Assembly: GCA_964236735.1 (NCBI GenBank)
Contig: CAXSFM010000009.1
Coordinates: 149,535 to 213,534, forward strand
Source: JAIVJG01 sp964236735
Lineage (GTDB): Bacteria; Acidobacteriota; Blastocatellia; Pyrinomonadales; Pyrinomonadaceae
DNA length: 64,000 nucleotides
Direction: 5' to 3'
The position numbers and the translations under genes were made by a program. Below the pieces are notes generated by a model. The model ran no database searches and was not told the DNA's origin. It worked only from the letters and a program-made list of their open reading frames with translations. Position 1 is the stretch's first letter; each line of letters begins with the position of its first letter. Shown here piece after piece: positions 1 through 8,184 of this stretch.

Positions 1-1103
1 CCAACGCACTCGATCACGTCATCGCGCGCACCGCCGGCGCGAGCCGTAAATATTATTACCGGCGGCGGCAGGGCGGCAGTTGGACGCCCTGGGAGCAGAT
101 CAAACTGGACATCGAGGACAATCCCATCGTCCCCGTCGTCTGGAAAGGCCGCCTGCTGCTGTTCTGGCTGCGCTTGCAGAAGCAGACGCCGCTCAACCCC
201 GACGATCTGAAAACATCCAATGATAAAGGCGATCTGTCCGGCGCGAATCTCGCCGGCTTACAGGCGGACGCGAAACAGAACGCGAAGCAAAACGCGAGCG
301 TGACGGTCAAGGCCGTGCTGTGCTGGAGCGAGTATTACAACGGCAAGTGGCAGGCGGCGAAGACTTCCGACGTTGAGCGTCCAACCGAACTCGGAAAGTA
401 CACGGCGCACGATGAATTCAAACGCACAGACATCTGGCTCACGACGCACGAGGAAGGGGCGAATCATTTCCTGCGCGTCTCGATGGAGGGCGATGCTTAT
501 TCGACCTTCCTGCTCTACAACACGCACAGCCTGCCGGAGCGCGAGGAGGACAACTCGCACGAAGTCGGCGACATGTTCATCGGCCCGCGCTATCTCGACA
601 CGTCAACCTCCGCTTTCCGCATCGAGTATTACATCTTCAAGGATTCTGCGTCCGGGAAGGCCGGCTCGACGTTGAAGCGTTCGCTGCTGAACAATCAACT
701 AACCGACCGCACCATCGAAACGCATCATCCTTTGAAGAACATCTGGACGGCTCCGTTCTTCTACCGCGATGGCCGTCACGTCTTCTACGTCACCACCACG
801 CCGAAACTCGTGCCCATCCACGAACACGCGGGCATCGGCGCGATAGATCAACCGGGCTACGCGGTTGTGGATATACCGCCCCTTGTTTTCTGGGAGAAGC
901 CGGACAAGCCGGGGCCGAAATACTGGGGCGACGGCGACCCGGTTGGCCCCGATCTCGGCGTGATTAACTCCAATCCGATGCAACGCTATTTGACGGAAGA
1001 CGCGGACATCCGTCAGGGCATCGCCGCCGGAGGCACGGTGGCCTTCGATGGCGTCAAGATCGGCCCCGGCGGCGCGCTCGCAGAAAAGGGCGGGAAACTT
1101 TAA
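1..1103 (+). CDS. Tc toxin TcA subunit, upstream chain (5'-truncated)
   Basis: The reading frame is open from base 3 to the TAA at 1101-1103 (366 residues visible), so the gene begins left of the window. The visible start matches the neuraminidase-like region of insecticidal Tc toxin A subunits: a YYRRR stretch, then WTPWEQI, then LDIEDNPIVPVVWKGRLLLFW. TcA forms the large bell-shaped pentameric pore of Tc toxins, which injects an effector carried by TcB/TcC. The C-terminal end is Gly-rich and does not contain the pore or TcB-binding parts, which are in the next gene. The stop codon lies within the ribosome-binding region of the next gene, so the two are translationally coupled. Many TcA proteins are single chains, but two-chain forms such as TcaA/TcaB and TccA/TccB are known. 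The family call rests on motif recognition only. Confidence 0.75.
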   Translation, partial: NALDHVIARTAGASRKYYYRRRQGGSWTPWEQIKLDIEDNPIVPVVWKGRLLLFWLRLQKQTPLNPDDLKTSNDKGDLSGANLAGLQADAKQNAKQNASVTVKAVLCWSEYYNGKWQAAKTSDVERPTELGKYTAHDEFKRTDIWLTTHEEGANHFLRVSMEGDAYSTFLLYNTHSLPEREEDNSHEVGDMFIGPRYLDTSTSAFRIEYYIFKDSASGKAGSTLKRSLLNNQLTDRTIETHHPLKNIWTAPFFYRDGRHVFYVTTTPKLVPIHEHAGIGAIDQPGYAVVDIPPLVFWEKPDKPGPKYWGDGDPVGPDLGVINSNPMQRYLTEDADIRQGIAAGGTVAFDGVKIGPGGALAEKGGKL

Positions 1104-1113
1104 GGAGGACGTG

Positions 1114-4100
1114 ATGACCAAGTTCGATTACGCAAGCAGCTTTCACGACCGGCTCACAATCGAAGCCGTCGGCACGTATGCGATGGCGCAAAGCGACACG
1201 CAGTTCACCTACACGTTCGAGAATTTCTTTCACCCGTTCGTCGGCAACTTGATCGCCAAGCTCAACCGTGAATCGCTGCCCGGCATGATGGACGTGAAGT
1301 GGCAGGCCTTGCTCAAAAAGGACTTCTTCAAGGCGCTCTACAGCCCGAACGAAGACCATCTCACGCACCTCGAATATTTCCCGAAGGAAATAGACGTGAG
1401 CCTGAGCGGGCCGTATGCGAATTACAACTGGGAATTGTTCTTCCACATTCCTCTGACCGTCGCCGTCCACCTGAGCAAGACGCAGCGATTTGCCGAAGCG
1501 CAACGCTGGTTCCACTACATTTTCGACCCAACCTCGAACGACAAGAGCGTTGACCCGCCCGCGCGCTTCTGGAAGTTTCTCGCCTTCCGCGAGACGAACG
1601 TCAAACAGATAGACGAGTTGCTCGCGCTCTTCAGCAAGCCGGAGGCGGAACTGACGGCAGCCGAGAAGTTGCTGCGCGACGAAACCCTGACCGGCTATCA
1701 GGAGATTCTCGACAAACCCTTCCAGCCGCACGTCGTCGCGCGCACGCGCACGGTCGCTTATCAGTATGCGGTGGTGATGAAGTATCTCGACAATCTCATC
1801 GCGTGGGGCGATCAACTGTTCAAGCAGGACACCATCGAATCCATCAACGAGGCGACGCAGCGTTACGTGCTGGCGGCCAACCTGTTAGGGCCGCGCCCAC
1901 AACGCATCCCGCCGCAGGGAAAAGTGCAGCCCAAGACGTTCGCTCAACTCAAAACGTTGCCGCACGATCCGATGGGCAACGCGCTGGTGCAGCTTGAAGG
2001 GCAGTTTCCGTTCAACCTCGCCCCGCTCGCCGGCGGCGGGAGCAGCGGCAGCAAAGCGGCGTCCGGCGGCGGGCCGCTCTTCGGCATCGGTCGCACGTTT
2101 TATTTCTGTCTCCCGCGCAACGAAAAATTACTCGGCTATTGGGACACGGTCGCCGACCGTCTCTTCAAAATTCGCCACTGCATGAACATCGAGGGCATCG
2201 TCCGCCCGCTCGCGCTGTTCGATCCGCCGATTGATCCCGGAATGCTCGTCAAAGCGGCGGCGGCGGGCATTGACATCGGCAGCATCGTCAGCGGCCTCAA
2301 TCAACCTATCGGCCCCGTCCGTTGCCTGATGCTGATTCAGAAGGCTCTGGAACTGTGCGGCGAAGTGCGAAGTCTCGGCGGTTCTCTGCTCTCGGCGTTG
2401 GAGAAAGGTGATGGTGAGAAACTCGGCCTCATACGCCAGCAGCACGAGTTGAAGATTCAGCAGATGACGCAGGACGTGCGCTTCTTGCAGTGGCAGGCGG
2501 CGCGCGAGGCGACTTCCTCGCTGCTGACCAATCGCCAGACCGCGCTGGAACGCCTGCATTATTACAAGCGCATGTTGAATCTGCCCGCCGATCAAAACGC
2601 GCCCGACACTTTCACGCTCGATCACAAGGAACTGACCGAGGAAAATTTCGACGATGCCTATGCCGCGCTCGTCAGCCAGTATGACAAGACGCTCGCGCTG
2701 CAACCTTACCCGCCTCTGCCGCTCGCCGGCGGCGGCTCGCCCGCGCAGCAATCCGGCGCGGCGGGGCAAGGGAAGTTGTATCTCGACAACAACGAGAATC
2801 TGGAACTCAACATCCACTTGCCGCAGGCGCACGATCACCGCATCGCCGCGATGGCTTCGGACACCATCTCAGCCGTCCTCTCGCTCATCCCGGACATGGG
2901 TCTCGACCTGCATTTCTGGGGTCTCGGCGGCAGCGCCAAGCTGTTCGGCGGATCGTTGCTGGCCGGCGCGGGTCGCTTCGTCTCCGGCATCAAGAATATT
3001 GAGGCCTCGAACGAAGAGAGTCGCGGCGCGAGCACATCGAAGACGGGCAGTTACAGCCGGCGCGCTGACGACTGGCTGTTGCAACACAATCTCGCCGCGC
3101 ACGAGCTGATGCAGACCGGGCGACAAATTCTCACTTCGCTCATCGCCGAGCAGATCGCGCACCACGAGTATCTCAACCTTCAGCAGCAGATTAAGAGCGC
3201 GCAGGAAGTGCAGGAGTTTCTTCAGAACAAGTTTACAAATGAAGACCTCTACATCTGGATGCAGGGCGAAATCTCGCGGCTCTATTACGAGTATTACCGC
3301 TTCGCCTTCGACACAGCGCGCCGCGCCGAGCGGACGATGAAACAGGAGTTGATGCGCCCCGAAGTGGACGCGCAGGACTTCGTCAAGTTCAACTACTGGG
3401 ACGGCGGACGCAAGGGCTTGCTCTCCGGCGAGGCTCTCCACCTCGATCTGAAACGGATGGAGATGGCCTATCACGACAACAACAAACGCGAGCTTGAATT
3501 GACGCGCCACGTCTCTCTGCGCCAACTCGATCCGCTCGCGTTGCTCACGCTCAAGGCGTCGGGGACTTGCCAGTTGACGATCCCCGAATGGCTCTATGAT
3601 CGCGACTGTCCGGGTCAATACATGCGCCGCATCAAGAGCGTCGCGCTCTCGATGCCGTCAGTCGTCGGCCCGTACACGAGCGTCAACTGCACGCTCTCTC
3701 TGCTGAAGAGCAGCGTGCGTAAGTCGCCGCTGCCGAAAGACAACGAGTACGAGCGGCAGGGCGCGGAAGACGACCGCTTCATTGATTATGCGGGCGCGGT
3801 GCAGTCAATTGTCACCAGCAGCGCGAGCAACGATCCGGGACTGTTCGAGACGAATCTGCGCGACGAGCGTTTTCTGCCCTTCGAGAACGCGGGCGCGGTG
3901 AGCGCGTGGAAACTGGATTTGCCGAAGGACTATCGAGCCTTCGATTACGCGACCATCTCCGACGTAATTTTGCACATACGCTACACCGCGCGGCAGGGCG
4001 TTGATCAAACCAAAGTGAAGACGGCGCTCGACAATCTCTTTCAGGAAGTGACGCAGTCCAACCTCGCGCTGCTCTTCAGCCTGCGACACGATTTTCCAAC

Positions 4101-4392
4101 CGAGTGGTCGGCCTTCGTCAACGGCGCGGCCAGCTTCAACGCCACCATTCGGCGCGACTTCTTCCCTTACTTTACGCAGGGCAAGACTGTCACGATTACA
4201 GAGCTTGCGCTCTACGGGGCGGACGCGAAGAAGCATCACGCGGCGGGCGACGCGGGAGCGGCGACCGACGAGCTTGAGGCGCAGGGGCAATTCACGCTCA
4301 ACGCTCCGGCTGATGCGGCGGGGCCGACGCAAGTGCTCAAACCTGCGGCGGACACGCAGGCTTTCCTGCTCGTGCGTTATACGGTCGGCTGA
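1114..4392 (+). CDS. Tc toxin TcA subunit, downstream pore/TcB-binding chain
   Basis: A 1,092-residue protein corresponding to the C-terminal half of TcA. Typical TcA segments appear in order: YNWELFFHIPL and RWFHYIFDPT near residues 105-150, NEKLLGYWDTVADRLFKIRHCMN followed by LFDPPIDPG near 340-380, a long alpha-helical middle consistent with the pore-forming coiled coil, and a C-terminal segment with FDYATISDVILHIRYTA and ITELALYG resembling the TcB-binding domain. The start is placed at ATG 1114 because AGGAGG at 1103-1108 sits 5 bases upstream; the GTG at 1111 is too close. The ribosome-binding site overlaps the stop codon of the upstream chain, implying coupled translation in equal amounts. 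Repeated Gly/Ser-rich loops (PLAGGGS at about residues 308 and 534) are unusual and may be linkers. No TcB/TcC gene is visible here; it could lie left of the window. Confidence 0.8.
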   Translation: MTKFDYASSFHDRLTIEAVGTYAMAQSDTQFTYTFENFFHPFVGNLIAKLNRESLPGMMDVKWQALLKKDFFKALYSPNEDHLTHLEYFPKEIDVSLSGPYANYNWELFFHIPLTVAVHLSKTQRFAEAQRWFHYIFDPTSNDKSVDPPARFWKFLAFRETNVKQIDELLALFSKPEAELTAAEKLLRDETLTGYQEILDKPFQPHVVARTRTVAYQYAVVMKYLDNLIAWGDQLFKQDTIESINEATQRYVLAANLLGPRPQRIPPQGKVQPKTFAQLKTLPHDPMGNALVQLEGQFPFNLAPLAGGGSSGSKAASGGGPLFGIGRTFYFCLPRNEKLLGYWDTVADRLFKIRHCMNIEGIVRPLALFDPPIDPGMLVKAAAAGIDIGSIVSGLNQPIGPVRCLMLIQKALELCGEVRSLGGSLLSALEKGDGEKLGLIRQQHELKIQQMTQDVRFLQWQAAREATSSLLTNRQTALERLHYYKRMLNLPADQNAPDTFTLDHKELTEENFDDAYAALVSQYDKTLALQPYPPLPLAGGGSPAQQSGAAGQGKLYLDNNENLELNIHLPQAHDHRIAAMASDTISAVLSLIPDMGLDLHFWGLGGSAKLFGGSLLAGAGRFVSGIKNIEASNEESRGASTSKTGSYSRRADDWLLQHNLAAHELMQTGRQILTSLIAEQIAHHEYLNLQQQIKSAQEVQEFLQNKFTNEDLYIWMQGEISRLYYEYYRFAFDTARRAERTMKQELMRPEVDAQDFVKFNYWDGGRKGLLSGEALHLDLKRMEMAYHDNNKRELELTRHVSLRQLDPLALLTLKASGTCQLTIPEWLYDRDCPGQYMRRIKSVALSMPSVVGPYTSVNCTLSLLKSSVRKSPLPKDNEYERQGAEDDRFIDYAGAVQSIVTSSASNDPGLFETNLRDERFLPFENAGAVSAWKLDLPKDYRAFDYATISDVILHIRYTARQGVDQTKVKTALDNLFQEVTQSNLALLFSLRHDFPTEWSAFVNGAASFNATIRRDFFPYFTQGKTVTITELALYGADAKKHHAAGDAGAATDELEAQGQFTLNAPADAAGPTQVLKPAADTQAFLLVRYTVG

Positions 4393-4416
4393 TTTCAGGG
4401 AAGTTCTAATTAGCGG

Positions 4417-4758
4417 TCAGTACAACAACGTGACTTGAAAGTAATCGTTCACGTCCGTGATCGTCTCTGAATAAGCGTTGGTCAGTTCAATCGTGTGCTG
4501 ACCCGCGCTCAAGAAATCAATGGGAATAAAAGTCGTCCTCATCGCCTGATGATTGTTGTTCTGATTAGCCCAGCACATCGCCGTATTGCCGATGCCGTTA
4601 CCGTCGAGACTCAGATTGACCCCGATTAAAACCGCCGCGCCTGCGGTTCGTGCCGTGCCGGAGAGCACAAACGTCACCGGCCCATCCGCCGGAGCCTCAA
4701 AGGTCGCCGTTTGTGGAAGCGGCCCCGCGCCGTCAAAAAGCACCAAAGTATATGCCAT
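4417..4758 (-). CDS. Small hypothetical protein beside the Tc toxin genes
   Basis: A 113-residue protein without a signal peptide, rich in beta-forming residues and ending VNDYFQVTLLY. Alternating segments such as ATFEAPADGPVTFVLSGTA and GQHTIELTNAYS suggest a single jelly-roll or immunoglobulin-like beta-sandwich, similar in general pattern to carbohydrate- or fibre-tip-like modules. The gene is convergent with the TcA chain, and the two stop codons are about 24 bases apart. A ribosome-binding site (AAAGGAC) precedes the ATG. I do not recognise the family. Its position suggests a toxin accessory or receptor-recognition role, but that is only inference. Confidence 0.6.
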   Translation of the reverse strand: MAYTLVLFDGAGPLPQTATFEAPADGPVTFVLSGTARTAGAAVLIGVNLSLDGNGIGNTAMCWANQNNNHQAMRTTFIPIDFLSAGQHTIELTNAYSETITDVNDYFQVTLLY

Positions 4759-5062
4759 CGTTTTGTCCTTTCAATTCGAGCAGGTTGGGTGGAGTTAACG
4801 AAGATAGAGCTTTCGTTAGCGTTGAATGAACGGCTGACAAAATAATTGTGATTGATATTTATGTCAATCGCTTCCGAAGAAAACGTAGGTAACAACTCAG
4901 ATGTCCGGTCTTGATAGCAGATGGTTGCTGAACGCAGCTTAAACTTCAAACCGGAGAAGTGATGCGCTACAACATGCGTACATCTTCAACATGCGTACAT
5001 CTTCACAGGCTACCAACACGCCCGAATAATATTGTTGACGTGACTCCGCCGAGTCCTCATCT
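4759..5062. other. Intergenic region with a 17-bp tandem duplication
   Basis: About 300 bases lie between the small Tc-associated gene and the PKD-domain gene. Composition is lower in GC than the flanks. No convincing coding frame is present. The only clear structure is the tandem 17-bp repeat at 4971-5004. The promoter of the 4417-4758 gene is presumably at the left part, but no strong -35/-10 pair was found. Confidence 0.6.
4971..5004. repeat. Perfect 17-bp tandem duplication
   Basis: The unit AACATGCGTACATCTTC occurs twice with no spacer, at 4971-4987 and 4988-5004. It is non-coding and close to the 3' end of the PKD-domain gene. It may be a simple replication-slippage product. Confidence 0.9.
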
Positions 5063-6151
5063 TTATTTCACTGCTACATGCCAGACTTTTGCTCGCCGCG
5101 ACTTGCCTGCGGGGCCTTCGACGTAGAGCACGACGGTGTATTTGCCCTGCTTCTCGTAGGCGTGCAGCGGGTTCTGCTCGGTTGATGTCGCGTCGTCGCC
5201 GAAGTCCCACTTCCATGATGTGATCTTGCCTTCTGATAAATCCTTAAAGGCGACGAGGCGGCGGCTCATGTCCACGACTTGCGAAGACCATTCCGCCGCA
5301 ATCAATTTCTTGAAATGCGCTTCGAGAGGCATGAGCCGAAAGGCGACGAGTTCGGAGGCATCCCCGTACATCGTGTGCTTGCGCGAGAGATTCCAGAATC
5401 CGTTGCTGCCCTTCGCGTTGACATCATCGTAATCAATGATCGCCCAGGCGAGGCCGATGATCTTGTTCTCGTCGAGCACGGATTCGACGGCGCGTGCGGG
5501 GCCTTCGGCTCCGGCGTAATCGAACGGCGTGATCCAGAATTCCATCACGAGCTTGCCGGATTCGCCCGGCTTGAAATTGTAATTGTACGCGGCGTTCGAG
5601 TAGGGCAGTTCCTTGAGCCACTGCTGCGGCCCCCACATCATAGTCCAGTCCTTGCCTTCCGCCGGGGTGAAGGTGTGATAGTTCTGCGCGTGTACCGAGT
5701 GGAAAGAAAAGAAAGCATCCCACCGATCCAAATCTTTATTGGGATGTCGCTCGTCAATCAGAGGTCCGCCGGAGAGGTCTCCGTCAACCACGATTTCAAA
5801 AGTATCGTTATGCAAATCGGGACGCGCGAAGTCCCAGTAATCATCATAAGCTTCGTAGATAAAATAGAGCCGGTTGAGTCCCTTCACCCAGCCGACGCGG
5901 ACGCGCACATCCAGCGTCTTCGGGTCGGGCTTCGCGTGCTTGTGTGAATCATCAACGAGTTGATCCGTGCCAATGACATAATCATCAGTCACCATCGCCC
6001 AATCGTCCGTCTTTCCATCAACGCGCGGAATCTGGTCGGCAGGGAATTGAAAGATTTTGAAGGTGACGCCGGGACGTTGAAGTTGTGCCGTGGCGGTGAC
6101 AGCGCAACAGAGGAGAGCGGCGAGTGTGAAAATGATTGCGGATGATTTCAT
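5063..6151 (-). CDS. Secreted CBM9-like/PKD-domain protein
   Basis: A 362-residue exported protein. The start is placed at the ATG whose product begins MKSSAIIFTLAALLCC and ends its signal peptide at ATAQ; a longer upstream frame gives an implausible N-terminus. Residues 25-230 resemble a family-9 carbohydrate-binding or DOMON-like fold: PRVDGKTDDWA, DVRVRVGW, NDTFEIVVDGD. Residues about 285-360 are a PKD domain, with WKWDFGDDATSTEQNPLHAY followed by GKYTVVLYV. Such proteins usually bind polysaccharide on the cell surface. It is divergent from the GH29 gene at 6360 with about 200 bases between them, so the two may share a control region and the protein may belong to the same degradation block. 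No catalytic residues are apparent. Confidence 0.75.
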   Translation of the reverse strand: MKSSAIIFTLAALLCCAVTATAQLQRPGVTFKIFQFPADQIPRVDGKTDDWAMVTDDYVIGTDQLVDDSHKHAKPDPKTLDVRVRVGWVKGLNRLYFIYEAYDDYWDFARPDLHNDTFEIVVDGDLSGGPLIDERHPNKDLDRWDAFFSFHSVHAQNYHTFTPAEGKDWTMMWGPQQWLKELPYSNAAYNYNFKPGESGKLVMEFWITPFDYAGAEGPARAVESVLDENKIIGLAWAIIDYDDVNAKGSNGFWNLSRKHTMYGDASELVAFRLMPLEAHFKKLIAAEWSSQVVDMSRRLVAFKDLSEGKITSWKWDFGDDATSTEQNPLHAYEKQGKYTVVLYVEGPAGKSRRAKVWHVAVK

Positions 6152-6359
6152 CACGGATATGATTGGCACATGAAAATAGTCTAAATCTTCAGAGACATGC
6201 AACACTCCGCGCGCAGGGAAAACTTTTGCTCGCTCCAAAAGTGGAAAGCGCATGATACTCTGGCCGGCCTGCGGCGGTGAACACTGCTCCAACATTTTTG
6301 AAATGAGCCGTCAACACCGAAGGCTTCGTAGGCTGATGCGCTCGACTGAGATTAAAACT

Positions 6360-8003
6360 ATGAAACGATCACGCGCCTTCCTCTTTTCCATCGCTGTCGT
6401 CGCCTGCATGTTTGCTCTGCCAGCCGGGCGTGCGGCGTTAAAAACTGGCACGACTACGACAGGCAAGCTCGAACAAAGCACGGCGCAGAGTCCGGCGTTA
6501 CCCAAACCTGAGCGTGGCAGTGTGCCTGAATCGAAGCTCTATGATTACGGCGTGATGGGGCCGCCTGCGACGAACGAAATCGTGGCGGCGTCCGTGCGCG
6601 CCGTCACCAAGCCGATGCCTTCAGGCCCGTTTGCGCCGACGTGGGAGTCGCTCGCACATCACTACAAAACGCCCGCGTGGTTTAGTCAGGCCAAGTTCGG
6701 CATCTTCATGCATTGGGGTCTCTACTCGGTTCCGGCGCATGGCAGCGAATGGTACGAGAAGCACATGTATGCCACCTTCATCCAGTGGCACGCGGAGCAT
6801 TTCGGCGCGCAGGAAAAATTCGGTTACAAGGATTTCATCCCGCTTTTCACACAGGAGAAATTCAACCCCGACGAATGGGCGATCCTTTTCAAGAAAGCCG
6901 GCGCAAGGTTCGTCATGCCCACCGCGCAGCATCACGACAACTTCGCGATGTGGGAGAGCGACGTGACGCCCTTCAACGCCAAAAGGATGGGGCCGAAGCG
7001 CGACTTGATCGGCGAACTCGGCAGAGCGGTGCGCCGGCAGGGAATGAAGTACGGCCTCTCCAATCATGGCATCGAGAATTTTACTTTCATCAACCCGCCC
7101 GCCGACCTCAACGAGAAGTTGAAAGCCGCCGGAGCCGATCTCTACGATCCGGCGTGGGCTTCGTTTTATAACGTCGCAGATCGCAGCCCCGCCGCCATGA
7201 CACGCTTCCTGACCGATTGGGTCAACCGCAATCTGGAGTTGATTGATAAGTACCAGCCGGACTTGCTGTGGTTCGACAACGGAGCCAACTTGCGCGTGCT
7301 CGATCCGCTCAAGCTACAAGTTGCCGCTTACTATTACAACCGCGCGCGCGGGTGGAAGAAAGAAGTCTCGATCAGCACGAAGTTTGTCGCTTATGCTCCG
7401 AGCAACGACGATGCCAAGCAGATCGGCTCAATCTTAGATTTTGAAAAGGTCGGCGCCCGCTCGCCCGCCGGCATCCGTCCATCCCAGTGGATGGTTGACG
7501 ACACCATCGGCAGCACTTGGGGCTACACGAACGGTATGAAAGTCGCGAGCGCGGCGAGCATACTGGGCAAGCTCATTGACACTGTCAGCAAGGGCGGAAC
7601 CTATCTGCTCAACATCTCGCCGATGGCCGACGGAACTATTCCCGAAGAACAGCAAAGAGCGCTGCTCGACATCGGCGACTGGCTGGCGATCAATGGCAAC
7701 GCCATTTACGGAACTCACCCCTGGACGCAGTTCAGCGAGGGCGGCGCACCCAACTCGCCGAACTGGCGTTTCACTGTCAAGGGGGAATCGCTCTACGCTA
7801 TCGGCAACGCTGCGCCCGGCTCGGAAGTCACCATCACATCGCTCGGCAAGTCTGTCGGCAAGGTAAAGAGAGTTGAAATGCTCGGTGAAAAAGAGTCGCT
7901 GAAGTTTATGCAAGATGAGTCGGGTCTCAAAGTCAAACTCCCTACACGGCTCTCGATCAAAAATAGTTTCGCCCTCAAAATCACCGGCCTCAAGCTAAAG
8001 TAA
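6360..8003 (+). CDS. Alpha-L-fucosidase, GH29 (first copy)
   Basis: A 547-residue secreted enzyme of glycoside hydrolase family 29, which removes terminal alpha-L-fucose with retention of configuration. The start is at ATG 6360, giving a classical signal peptide (MKRSRAFLFSIAVVACMFAL). GH29 signatures include WFSQAKFGIFMHWGLYSVP near residues 106-125, PTAQHHDNFAMW near 185-200, and PDLLWFDNG near 298-307, where the Asp of WFD fits the catalytic nucleophile. GGTYLLNISPMADGTIP near 415-432 is another typical segment. A small beta-sandwich follows at the C-terminus. It is the first gene of a same-strand run of sugar-degrading enzymes. The second GH29 copy downstream is clearly divergent, so the two may differ in linkage preference. 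Confidence 0.92.
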   Translation: MKRSRAFLFSIAVVACMFALPAGRAALKTGTTTTGKLEQSTAQSPALPKPERGSVPESKLYDYGVMGPPATNEIVAASVRAVTKPMPSGPFAPTWESLAHHYKTPAWFSQAKFGIFMHWGLYSVPAHGSEWYEKHMYATFIQWHAEHFGAQEKFGYKDFIPLFTQEKFNPDEWAILFKKAGARFVMPTAQHHDNFAMWESDVTPFNAKRMGPKRDLIGELGRAVRRQGMKYGLSNHGIENFTFINPPADLNEKLKAAGADLYDPAWASFYNVADRSPAAMTRFLTDWVNRNLELIDKYQPDLLWFDNGANLRVLDPLKLQVAAYYYNRARGWKKEVSISTKFVAYAPSNDDAKQIGSILDFEKVGARSPAGIRPSQWMVDDTIGSTWGYTNGMKVASAASILGKLIDTVSKGGTYLLNISPMADGTIPEEQQRALLDIGDWLAINGNAIYGTHPWTQFSEGGAPNSPNWRFTVKGESLYAIGNAAPGSEVTITSLGKSVGKVKRVEMLGEKESLKFMQDESGLKVKLPTRLSIKNSFALKITGLKLK

Positions 8004-8184
8004 GCGCGAGAACGGCGACATCTGAATTCAACGAAAGCGGTAAAAATTGACAGGCCGAGCGATTTGGTGGTAAACGAGGACGAAAGTTTATTTGCGGTTT
8101 AGCGCAAATCTTCCCAGAGTAAATTCGGCATCTTCGGAGAGCGTTTGGAGCAGGCTTCGGCAACGGTGTACCTGTGGAGAGCTT

